6,031 nucleotides of DNA, taken from contig CAMOGR010000028.1 in assembly GCA_946614205.1 (NCBI GenBank), positions 1 to 6,031 on the forward strand, read 5' to 3'. The notes under the pieces were generated by a model. That model worked only from the letters and a program-made list of their open reading frames with translations, searched no databases and was not told the origin of the DNA. Position 1 is the first letter of the stretch. The number at the start of each line of letters is the position of its first letter. Below are positions 1 through 5,577 of the stretch, piece by piece. The DNA comes from an uncultured Bacteroidales bacterium. Its GTDB lineage: Bacteria > Bacteroidota > Bacteroidia > Bacteroidales > UBA932. Position numbers and translations under genes: made by a program.

Positions 1-474
1 CGCAATGATGGCGGCATTGTACGGTACGGCAAGCATGTTCACGAGGAATACCAGAATGGAGAACTGCAGCACAAACACAGCCGCTTCCATGCGTCCGTCC
101 GGAATGACAAGACGGGCTTTGAGGAACCACAGGCCAACGGTTTCGGCGGCGACCAGCACGACGAGAGACAGGCCGATCTGCACCAGCATCGTGGTGGAGA
201 AAACCGCATCTGGACGGCCGTCTTCGCCGCGGCCGAGCTCAAAGGCAAGGAAACGGCTGACCGCTCCGGCTATAGCCCCCGTGAGAATAGAGAACATTGC
301 GACCACGCCGCCGACAGCGCCATATACGCCAAAATCGTCCTGGCCGAGAGCATTGAGGATAACCCGGGAGGTATACAGCCCCACCAGCAGAAGCACGAAC
401 ATGCGGACATAGAGGACGGCCGTATTGCGGGCTATCCTCCTGCTTCCTTCCGATATGTTCGATTGTGAGGGCAT
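1..474 (-). CDS. Wzx-like polysaccharide/O-antigen flippase, N-terminal part (runs off the left edge)
   Basis: Reading the minus strand from an ATG at 474 gives 158 residues with no stop before the window edge, so only the N-terminal part is present. The sequence is that of the polysaccharide-transporter (MOP/Wzx) family common in Bacteroidales: a short polar N-terminus, then RNTAVLYVRM and a first membrane helix, LYTSRVILNALG, DDFGVYGAVGG, RFLAFELGRG, ETVGLWFL and a VPYNAAIIA ending. About four hydrophobic helices are visible, near residues 22-40, 50-70, 94-118 and 135-152. Family members move undecaprenyl-linked sugar units across the inner membrane for O-antigen, capsule or other glycans. 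The ATG at 474 is preferred because relatives have a similar short polar lead before the RNT...LY.RM motif. No Shine-Dalgarno is seen, as is normal in this phylum. The substrate cannot be told, and no glycosyltransferase is visible beside it. The family call is strong; the function is inferred from homology. Confidence 0.88.
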   Translation of the reverse strand, partial: MPSQSNISEGSRRIARNTAVLYVRMFVLLLVGLYTSRVILNALGQDDFGVYGAVGGVVAMFSILTGAIAGAVSRFLAFELGRGEDGRPDAVFSTTMLVQIGLSLVVLVAAETVGLWFLKARLVIPDGRMEAAVFVLQFSILVFLVNMLAVPYNAAIIA

Positions 475-477
475 AGG

Positions 478-509
478 TTTTGCAAAGTTAACAATTTTTA
501 ATATCTTTG
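478..509 (+). promoter_or_regulatory. Bacteroidota-type promoter for tRNA-Gly
   Basis: TTTTG at 478-482 is followed after 19 bp by TATCTTTG at 502-509. This is a complete -33/-7 pair of the Bacteroidota sigma-A type (TTTG, 19-21 bp, TAnnTTTG). Transcription would begin a few bases before the mature tRNA 5' end at 519, which fits a short processed leader. Confidence 0.75.
483..490 (-). promoter_or_regulatory. Possible -7 element for the flippase gene (weak)
   Basis: On the minus strand these bases read TAACTTTG, a full match to the Bacteroidota -7 consensus TAnnTTTG. No good TTTG sits 19-21 bp upstream, and the implied start of transcription would lie within a few bases of the ATG at 474. It would therefore have to work as a nearly leaderless promoter. 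The element may be fortuitous. Confidence 0.3.
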
Positions 510-518
510 CGTCACATT

Positions 519-589
519 GCAGGATTAGCACATCGGTAGTGCATTGGCTTCCCAAGCCAAGGAGGAGGGTTCGACTCCCTTATCCTGCT
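519..589 (+). tRNA. tRNA-Gly (anticodon CCC)
   Basis: The cloverleaf can be drawn fully. The acceptor stem is GCAGGAT (519-525) with ATCCTGC (582-588). The D stem is GCAC (528-531) with GTGC (539-542). The anticodon stem is TTGGC (544-548) with GCCAA (556-560), around the loop TTCCCAA with anticodon CCC at 551-553. The T stem is GAGGG (565-569) with CCCTT (577-581), around the loop TTCGACT. The anticodon reads GGG, so it charges glycine, and the discriminator base U at 589 agrees with glycine identity. The CCA end is not encoded (590-592 is CAA) and must be added by nucleotidyltransferase, as is usual in Bacteroidota. No integrase or direct repeat marks it as an attachment site. Confidence 0.96.
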
Positions 590-594
590 CAAGG

Positions 595-618
595 ACGCCT
601 CCACAACGGGGGCGTTTT
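595..618 (+). terminator. Short hairpin plus TTTT behind the tRNA (terminator or attenuator)
   Basis: ACGCCTCC (595-602) pairs with GGGGGCGT (608-615), with one T-G pair, around the 5-base loop ACAAC. TTTT follows at 615-618. This is an intrinsic-terminator shape ending the tRNA transcript. The U tract is short and is followed at once by CGC, so some read-through into the gene at 637 is plausible. Confidence 0.65.
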
Positions 619-636
619 CGCTAAAGAACAATTAAG

Positions 637-1170
637 ATGAAAAAGATTCTGTCCTTCTTTGCCTTTCTGGCCATCAGCGCAGGAGCATTCGCCCAGAATT
701 CCGGCATTCCTTTCATCAGGGAGATTGCATCCGTCAGAGAAAACGACGAAACCGCACTCCAGCTCTTCTACATCCCTCAGGACAACGGTGAAAAGTTGTT
801 CTACCTCGACTTGGGCACTCTCGGAATAGGCGACGAGGTCCTGCAGATCAACGTCGACCCGGTAAACCGGCTTTTCGTCCCGCTCGGCGGTTCCGTAGCC
901 GAGGCCGAGGAGGCCCTGAATTCCCTCATCGAGCTCTGCTCGGAGCCCAACGGCACCACGCAGGAGCTTTCCATCTGTTTTGCCCCCTTGTTCCCCAACG
1001 ACACCAGGGAGCTTGCTCAGGTAAGTGCAAGAAAAGTCCTTTTGACCCGCAATCTCGCATTCATACTTGAACGTGACGAGTACAAGAGAGTCACCTATGT
1101 GACCCGTGCCAACCTCAAATCCATGCTGTCCGGCCTGAAATTCCATCACAAGCTATATCCGAACGATTAG
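637..1170 (+). CDS. Secreted protein of unknown function (177 aa)
   Basis: The gene starts at ATG 637 and ends with TAG at 1168-1170. The N-terminus is a clear Sec signal peptide: MKK, a hydrophobic core at residues 4-18, then AFA|Q, so cleavage by signal peptidase I is expected after residue 19. There is no lipobox. The mature protein is about 158 residues, rich in acidic residues, with only two cysteines (C101 and C114) that could form a disulfide in the periplasm. No further membrane segment is visible and I recognise no catalytic motif. The middle part (IPQDNGEKLFYLDLG, then LGIGDEVLQINVDP and VPLGG) suggests a compact alpha/beta or beta-rich fold, but I cannot assign a family. It lies 47 bp behind tRNA-Gly with no promoter consensus of its own visible between them, so it may depend on read-through from the tRNA promoter. 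It is followed by a strong terminator. Coding status is supported by the signal peptide and the flanking signals. Confidence 0.85.
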   Translation: MKKILSFFAFLAISAGAFAQNSGIPFIREIASVRENDETALQLFYIPQDNGEKLFYLDLGTLGIGDEVLQINVDPVNRLFVPLGGSVAEAEEALNSLIELCSEPNGTTQELSICFAPLFPNDTRELAQVSARKVLLTRNLAFILERDEYKRVTYVTRANLKSMLSGLKFHHKLYPND

Positions 1171-1190
1171 AAGTTGCTTTCCCGATACAT

Positions 1191-1228
1191 AAAAGACCGT
1201 CTGCCGGATTGGCGGACGGTCTTTTTTT
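1191..1228. terminator. Bidirectional intrinsic terminator between convergent genes
   Basis: AGACCGTCTGCC (1194-1205) pairs with GGCGGACGGTCT (1211-1222) around a 5-base loop, with a single T-G pair. The stem is flanked by AAAA on the left and a run of seven T on the right. On the plus strand it ends the secreted-protein gene (stop at 1170). On the minus strand it ends the TMEM43-family gene (stop at 1243). Confidence 0.92.
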
Positions 1229-1242
1229 ATATGCTGCAGAGT

Positions 1243-2643
1243 CTATTCTGCGGGAATATCATCGGGTCCGGGAGCGGGAGCATCCGAGAAGTCCGGAGCG
1301 GGCGCGTCCGAGAAGTCGGGTGCAGGAGGCACCGGCGGCTGGGGAGCCTGGTATGCAGTCTGGGCAGGAGCGGCAGGCTGTGCAGGCGCAACGGGCTGAA
1401 CGGGAGCGGCAGGCTGTGCCGGAGGTTCCGGTGCAACGGGAGCTGCAGCGGCCTGGGCGGCCTTCTTCTCCTTACTCTTCTTGCCAAGGAACCAGATGAG
1501 GGCTCCTGCAGCTGCAAGAAGCAGTATACCGAGGAGCGGCCTGTAGAAGAGCCAGGCGATGGCGATGACAATAAGGGACCATGCGAGGCCAAGCACCCAG
1601 GATACGAGGCCTACGCCGAGGTTGGCGATATTGCCGAGGAACGGGAGAACCTTGAGAAGTTGGGTGATGATATTGAAGATGTTCTTGAAGCCGAATACAC
1701 AGAGCAGGATGCCGATGAGGCGGAGTATCCATGCCATCGTCTTGTTGGAGGAATGCTCGTTGGCAAACATTTCGTCCATGCTTACCGTTCCGTCCTCAAG
1801 GGTTATCATGCTGTAGCCGTTCTTTGCGGTAAACTTCTCGAATGTGTTTCCGTTGACCTTGGCGAGGATGGAAACATCGCCGGGGAGAACCTGGGTGAAC
1901 GTTACGCGCACGTCGCCGACCGTCGGGCTGTTGGGATTGGCTCCCACATAGAGGACATTGCCCTGGGGATGGATGAAACTGGCGTCGGCGGCAACGTTGA
2001 GAACACGGTGGAACTCAGTTTCGTAGTAATTGACAACCTCGGGCTTGAGCTCGACGTTAAGGGGCTTGCTGCTGTTCATCTGGGAGATAAGAGCCTCGGG
2101 GAAGGCATACGCGCCGAAGGTGACGTTCTGCGCCGTGAGGGTCTTGTCTTCAACATTGAGCAGGATATCGTTGCTTATGCCGCAGTAGGAAGGGTCCTTG
2201 AAACTGGAGGAATTGACGGGGCTGCTCATCCACTCCTTGCTGTAGGTGTAGGTGGTTATCGTTTCCTGGCCGCCGCCCACCTTGTCCTTGGTTTCGGAAT
2301 GCTCATGCTCGACCCACTGATAGTATTCGGCCCTGCGGCTGAGCTTGATACCGTTGATGGAGATGTCGAACATGTCGTCGGTGAGGATGTCCTGGGTCGT
2401 TGCAAGGCCGGAGGCATGAATCATCTTGCCGTTGAAGCCTGCATCGACGGAGTTGATGTCGGGAAGTTCGACGCATACGCCGGCGGCTTCCTTGAGCATC
2501 TTGGTGGTCTTTACCGTACGGCCCTCGTTCCAGAAGAGGAGAACGGTACCGGCAATGAGCATGATGAAGCCCATTCCCACGCCGGAAAGAGCGTTCTTGA
2601 GACGTCCGCCGTAGGATGTGGTAGTTACTTTTTGATAGGCCAT
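1243..2643 (-). CDS. TMEM43 (LUMA) family membrane protein with Pro/Ala-rich C-terminal tail
   Basis: The gene runs from ATG at 2643 to TAG at 1243-1245 and encodes 466 residues. Family marks are the first membrane helix (about 22-38) followed directly by FWNEGRTVKTTKML (37-50), YQWVE (108-112), TYTYSKEW (131-138), and a hydrophobic C-terminal cluster. About four membrane segments are seen: 22-38, 303-327, 340-366 and 370-386. They enclose a large domain (about 40-302) that should face the periplasm. The basic GKKSKEKK after the last helix puts the C-terminus in the cytoplasm. Residues 395-466 form a low-complexity Pro/Ala/Gln tail ending in two tandem APDFSDAP units (441-456) and an acidic end. 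Human TMEM43 is a nuclear-envelope/ER protein; the role of bacterial relatives is not established, so I assign none. The gene stands alone, with its own promoter and terminator. The family call is strong; the topology is inferred. Confidence 0.9.
   Translation of the reverse strand: MAYQKVTTTSYGGRLKNALSGVGMGFIMLIAGTVLLFWNEGRTVKTTKMLKEAAGVCVELPDINSVDAGFNGKMIHASGLATTQDILTDDMFDISINGIKLSRRAEYYQWVEHEHSETKDKVGGGQETITTYTYSKEWMSSPVNSSSFKDPSYCGISNDILLNVEDKTLTAQNVTFGAYAFPEALISQMNSSKPLNVELKPEVVNYYETEFHRVLNVAADASFIHPQGNVLYVGANPNSPTVGDVRVTFTQVLPGDVSILAKVNGNTFEKFTAKNGYSMITLEDGTVSMDEMFANEHSSNKTMAWILRLIGILLCVFGFKNIFNIITQLLKVLPFLGNIANLGVGLVSWVLGLAWSLIVIAIAWLFYRPLLGILLLAAAGALIWFLGKKSKEKKAAQAAAAPVAPEPPAQPAAPVQPVAPAQPAAPAQTAYQAPQPPVPPAPDFSDAPAPDFSDAPAPGPDDIPAE
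1283..1317. repeat. 24-bp tandem repeat in the tail of the TMEM43-family gene
   Basis: TCCGAGAAGTC occurs at 1283-1293 and again at 1307-1317, a period of 24 bases or 8 codons. It encodes the duplicated APDFSDAP unit. The copies differ slightly in the spacer, so the duplication is not brand new. Confidence 0.7.
1367..1419. repeat. 36-bp-period repeat in the Pro/Ala tail
   Basis: A 17-base word starting GGAGCGGCAGG is identical at 1367-1383 and 1403-1419, a period of 36 bases or 12 codons. It encodes repeated AQPAAP stretches. Such in-frame repeats can expand or contract by slippage and would change only the tail length. Confidence 0.65.
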
Positions 2644-2683
2644 GATATTAAAAGATTAGAAATGAAACTTCAACGCAGTATCG

Positions 2684-2714
2684 CAAATATAATCCTTTTG
2701 AAATATAAAGTCAA
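2684..2714 (-). promoter_or_regulatory. Promoter of the TMEM43-family gene
   Basis: On the minus strand TATATTTG (2691-2684) matches the Bacteroidota -7 consensus exactly. TTG of TGTTGAC (2714-2712) lies 20 bp upstream as the -33 element. The predicted transcript start near 2680 leaves a leader of about 35 nt before the ATG at 2643. Confidence 0.75.
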
Positions 2715-2717
2715 CAC

Positions 2718-2746
2718 TTTCACATGCTTTCACATTGTTTTCACTG
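2718..2746. repeat. Three phased TTTCAC repeats just upstream of the TMEM43 promoter
   Basis: TTTCACAT occurs at 2718-2725 and 2728-2735, and a third, related TTTTCACTG at 2738-2746. The spacing is 10-11 bases, one helical turn. On the minus strand they read as GTGAAA words stacked immediately upstream of the -33 element. This is where an activator, or an A-rich upstream contact for RNA polymerase, would bind. The repeats are visible; their regulatory role is inferred. Confidence 0.5.
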
Positions 2747-2778
2747 TAAAAATGATGATTTTTAACTAAGCACCACAT

Positions 2779-2810
2779 AAAAAAAGCGGCCACCGGTATG
2801 GGGCCGCTTT
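2779..2810 (-). terminator. Intrinsic terminator of the lipoprotein operon
   Basis: On the minus strand AAAGCGGCC (2810-2802) pairs with GGCCGCTTT (2791-2783) around a 10-base loop and runs into seven consecutive T (complement of 2779-2785). It lies 17 bp past the lipoprotein stop codon and separates this operon from the downstream TMEM43-family gene. Confidence 0.9.
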
Positions 2811-2827
2811 GAAAGAATCGTACAGTT

Positions 2828-5317
2828 TTACTGCTTCTTGTAGAGTTGGATTGCTTCCTGGTCAGTATAGGTAGTGGATTTATAGAATCTGAACCTGTCC
2901 TGTCCCGCAGTAGGATTATATCTGAGAACAGATTTCGACGGTGCCACGATGTTGACATCATAGCCATCGAATGAAACTGTCATCTCACAAGTTCCTGCCG
3001 AATACGTGTCAGGTGAGGACAATCCATTGGCGTCGGTTGTTCCCTTGGCTGCCACATATTTCCCGCTCGCAGACTTGAACGAGCCTTCGCTGGCGTTGTA
3101 GACAAAATAGCAGTCTTTATCCGTAGTAATCGTAGAACCGTTTACTTCAACATCCACAAAATTGCCTGTTGCATCCAATGTTGACAGAGCGCCATTGAAT
3201 GCTCGGTTGAATGTCTTCTCATCTTTAGTGTAGGTTGAAACGATCAGATACTGACCGCCATCCACTATCGAATTGACTTTCACATAAGTAGCGGTGCCGC
3301 CAGTAGACTTGCCGGCCTGAGAGACCGCAAGATTGCGGGAAATCTCACCGCCGGAGTGATTGACGACAATCACACCCTCACGGGCACTGCCGGTATTGGC
3401 CTGGGCCTGGAGGACAATCTTCTGGTTATCCTTGTCGGCTGTTGCCGTAATCCATGAAGGGACAGTCGAAGTATCGATGCTCCAGTCTGCACTTGAATTG
3501 CAAGAAACTGTAACTTCTTTAGTGCCACCTTCTTCATTGAAACTGACGGATGCAGCACTCAACGTGAGATTGTCAGTTTCAACTGCACCCTCCTGGCTGA
3601 CCTTTACAGTCTTGGCAAGGGTACCGTTGGGATGGTTCACAGTGACGGTAGCCGAACGTTTGGTGCTTTCATTTGCACTTGCGGTGAAAGTGATAGAAGA
3701 TGCAGAAGCGGTGAAGCTGAGCCATTCGGGAACAGTGCTGTCATCAACAGTCCACTTGGCGTTGTCACAAGTGACGGTGACATCTGCGCTGCCACCCTCC
3801 TGAGGGATGTTGACGGAAGTGGGAGAAACGGTGAGGGTAGCCTCCTGGGAGCTTCCGCCAACCTCGGTTGCAGACTCTGCATAGAAGTAAACCTGCTTGG
3901 TTCCGCTGTAGGTGCCATGACCGTAAACGTAACCTGTGAGCGTGTACTTCTTGTCCTTGGCAAGGGTAACTCCTTCGGCCCTGTTGTTATTGGAAATGTA
4001 CAGTACGGGCTCTGCGCCTTCCACGCTTGCAAGAGTGGTGGAAGTCGCGGTGGCCTCAACAGTGACATACTTGGCATTGTTGTCGGCGTATGCAGCATTG
4101 ACATCGGCACCGGTATAGGTTACCGGCGAAAGGGTGACCTTGCCTTCTCCGGAAGCGCTGATCTCGGGAGCGGGCTCGTTGTTGATCTGCTTGTTGCCCT
4201 GGTACAGCTTGGTGGTTCCGGAGACGCTGACCTTCTGACCGGCGGTAACGCTCGGGGCGGTCTTAAGGAACACATAGAGGACATCGGTATTGTCGGTGAC
4301 AAAGAAGCCCTGCTTCATGACGCTAGAAACGATGACGTCCTTCACTACGACCGTAGAGCCGGAAGCTGCAGCATGAACCTCGGAAATCTTGTCGGACTGC
4401 TCTTCGAGGCTGGAAATCTGGACATTGACTTTCTTAATCTTGCCTGCGCTGAAAACAGCCTGGTCGCCGGAAGGAGTCTTGGTGATTACGGTCTCAACCG
4501 CCTTGCCTGCAACCGTGCAGTTCACGGTGATGGTTACCGCACCGCTCTGGGTATAAGGCTTGATGGGAAGGTAAACCTTTCCGGACTCACCGGGAGTAAG
4601 CGTGCTGTCCTCGATATTGACACTCGCGGAATCATAGACGTAACTGGCGCCGCTGGGAGTGTAGACCACATCGGATCCGGTAATGTTATAATAATACGTA
4701 CCGACGATATCCTCGCTTGCCTTGTAGGTAATCCTGTTGACGATAATCTCGGAAGATGTGGAGTTGGTGACGTTGAACTCGATGACGGAAGTGAGGTGCT
4801 TCATGCTGAAGGAAGCGGTGCTGCCGCTGCCCTCTGCCACGGCATACATGGGGCACACGTTGCCGCGAAGGTGAGCCATGCTGCCGAAACCGTCCTGGTT
4901 GACGCCCTTGCTGTGGCCGAGATAGCCCCAGCCGGTAGTTCCGTCGGGAGCCTCCATCTTGGAAATGTAAGGGAAGAAAGCATACCAGGTGGCTGCGCCG
5001 GAAGGAAGAGTAACGGAGGAAGGAACGGTCACTGCCAGAGTGGCGGAAGTGGTTCCGGCACCGTCAGCAATCGTAGCCTTGCCAAGGCTCGTAAAGCCGG
5101 ACTCAGCGTTTCCGAAGAAAACATTCAGGGTGTCCTGAGCCTCCCAGAGGGTCTTCATGCCGTCATTGGTGGTCTTGGTACCGTCGTCGGTGGAAGCGGA
5201 AAGGTAGATGGTCTTGCCTGCGGGGAGCACGTCTGCGCCCAGTTCCTTGGGCTGGCAGTTGGTAAGGGAGATGGCGGCTGCCGTCATCAGCCCTGCAAAA
5301 GCGAAAAATCTCTTCAT
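2828..5317 (-). CDS. Multidomain lipoprotein: fimbrillin-like, OB-fold-like, two BACON domains (829 aa)
   Basis: The chosen start is ATG 5317, because MKRFFAFAGLMTAAA directly gives a lipoprotein signal peptide with lipobox LTNC and lipidated Cys21. The frame stays open upstream to 5539, but that stretch is not signal-like and overlaps a separate small gene. Regions in order: a fimbrillin/Mfa-like domain (about 33-303, with KTLWEAQDTLNVFF, WYAFFPY and HLTSVIEFNV); an OB-fold-like region (about 307-487, with GFFVTD, VSVSGT and LTGYVYG), possibly two copies; BACON 1 (about 493-575) with WTVDDSTVPEWL; BACON 2 (about 582-668) with WSIDTSTVPSWI; and a C-terminal beta-rich domain (about 677-829, with QYLIVST, YFVYNASEGSF and AIQLYKKQ). 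BACON domains are thought to bind carbohydrate or mucin or to act as spacers. The protein is probably surface exposed. No catalytic site is evident, so adhesion or binding is an inference. It is the second gene of an operon. Confidence 0.92.
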   Translation of the reverse strand: MKRFFAFAGLMTAAAISLTNCQPKELGADVLPAGKTIYLSASTDDGTKTTNDGMKTLWEAQDTLNVFFGNAESGFTSLGKATIADGAGTTSATLAVTVPSSVTLPSGAATWYAFFPYISKMEAPDGTTGWGYLGHSKGVNQDGFGSMAHLRGNVCPMYAVAEGSGSTASFSMKHLTSVIEFNVTNSTSSEIIVNRITYKASEDIVGTYYYNITGSDVVYTPSGASYVYDSASVNIEDSTLTPGESGKVYLPIKPYTQSGAVTITVNCTVAGKAVETVITKTPSGDQAVFSAGKIKKVNVQISSLEEQSDKISEVHAAASGSTVVVKDVIVSSVMKQGFFVTDNTDVLYVFLKTAPSVTAGQKVSVSGTTKLYQGNKQINNEPAPEISASGEGKVTLSPVTYTGADVNAAYADNNAKYVTVEATATSTTLASVEGAEPVLYISNNNRAEGVTLAKDKKYTLTGYVYGHGTYSGTKQVYFYAESATEVGGSSQEATLTVSPTSVNIPQEGGSADVTVTCDNAKWTVDDSTVPEWLSFTASASSITFTASANESTKRSATVTVNHPNGTLAKTVKVSQEGAVETDNLTLSAASVSFNEEGGTKEVTVSCNSSADWSIDTSTVPSWITATADKDNQKIVLQAQANTGSAREGVIVVNHSGGEISRNLAVSQAGKSTGGTATYVKVNSIVDGGQYLIVSTYTKDEKTFNRAFNGALSTLDATGNFVDVEVNGSTITTDKDCYFVYNASEGSFKSASGKYVAAKGTTDANGLSSPDTYSAGTCEMTVSFDGYDVNIVAPSKSVLRYNPTAGQDRFRFYKSTTYTDQEAIQLYKKQ

Positions 5318-5321
5318 AGGG

Positions 5322-5471
5322 CTAAAATTCGTTATCGTCATACACCCAGTCGCTTGTCTGCGCATCAGAAAGACTGTCGCAGATGATGGAACCTGCCAGC
5401 ATGGGGCAAGCCTCGCAGTCAGGTGCCTGGTAACTCCTGCCCGCGGTTTTGAACTTGTTGAAATAGGACAT
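5322..5471 (-). CDS. Small 49-residue Cys-containing peptide, first gene of the lipoprotein operon
   Basis: An ATG at 5471 opens a 49-codon frame ending with TAG at 5322-5324, only 4 nt before the lipoprotein ATG at 5317. This spacing suggests translational coupling. The peptide starts MSYFNKFKTAGRSYQAP and continues through an MLAGSIICDS segment to an acidic aromatic end, DWVYDDNEF. Cysteines are C19, C22 (a CxxC pair) and C31. There is no signal peptide or membrane helix. The pattern of a basic N-terminus, a Y.AP motif, a short hydrophobic stretch and an acidic end recalls short uncharacterised peptides I associate with Bacteroidales surface-protein operons; that resemblance is from memory and unverified. 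It could be a leader peptide, a small chaperone or regulator, or a peptide precursor. Supporting it as a gene: a start behind a plausible promoter, an even amino-acid make-up, and the tight junction with the next gene. Confidence 0.72.
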   Translation of the reverse strand: MSYFNKFKTAGRSYQAPDCEACPMLAGSIICDSLSDAQTSDWVYDDNEF

Positions 5472-5508
5472 AAATATGAACTGAATTTGAAAGTTTTATT
5501 CCAGACTG

Positions 5509-5542
5509 CGAATTTACTGATTCCTTCCGACAAAGCCAAAAA
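5509..5542 (-). promoter_or_regulatory. Candidate promoter of the small peptide/lipoprotein operon
   Basis: On the minus strand TTTTTG (5542-5537) is followed after 20 bp by TAAATTCG (5516-5509), one mismatch from TAnnTTTG. The spacing is correct, and the leader to the ATG at 5471 would be about 33 nt. TGGCTTTG nearby is a poorer alternative -7. Confidence 0.5.
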
Positions 5543-5549
5543 GAATACG

Positions 5550-5557
5550 TATATTTG
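5550..5557 (+). promoter_or_regulatory. -7 element for the flavoenzyme gene
   Basis: TATATTTG is a perfect match to the Bacteroidota -7 consensus and lies 20 bp before the ATG at 5578, giving a leader of about 15 nt. No good TTTG is present 19-21 bp upstream, so the -33 part is weak or replaced by an activator. The upstream part overlaps the opposite-strand operon promoter. Confidence 0.5.
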
Positions 5558-5577
5558 TGAACACGTTTTTTAACACC

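Noticed and set aside
5..412. 135-codon plus-strand frame at the left edge
   Set aside because: It is antisense to the flippase, Thr/Arg/Ser-rich and without motifs. The minus-strand flippase frame is convincing.
519..589. tRNA-Gly as an integration (att) site of a mobile element
   Set aside because: No integrase, no direct repeat of the tRNA 3' end elsewhere in the window, and no mobile-element genes were seen.
425..640. 71-codon plus-strand frame
   Set aside because: It runs through the whole tRNA-Gly and its terminator and cannot be a real gene.
589..1149. 186-codon minus-strand frame
   Set aside because: It is antisense to the secreted-protein gene and runs into the tRNA hairpin. The plus frame has a proper signal peptide and correct flanking terminators.
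1261..1440. Short repeats near 1261-1440 as a CRISPR-like array
   Set aside because: The repeats keep codon phase (24 and 36 bp) and encode the Pro/Ala tail. There are no unique spacers of constant length.
1174..2769. 531-codon open frame on the plus strand
   Set aside because: It is antisense to the TMEM43-family gene, starts inside the terminator region, has low-complexity Gly/Arg-rich composition, and ends by reading through the promoter of the real gene. The minus-strand frame has clear family motifs, a promoter and a terminator.
2656..2967. 103-codon minus-strand frame spanning the lipoprotein 3' end
   Set aside because: It starts inside the lipoprotein gene in another frame, passes through the terminator hairpin and the TMEM43 promoter, and has no recognisable content.
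3632..5386. 584-codon open frame on the plus strand
   Set aside because: It is antisense to the fimbrillin/BACON lipoprotein, with no domain, signal or promoter. Long antisense frames are expected where the real gene rarely uses codons that create reverse stops.
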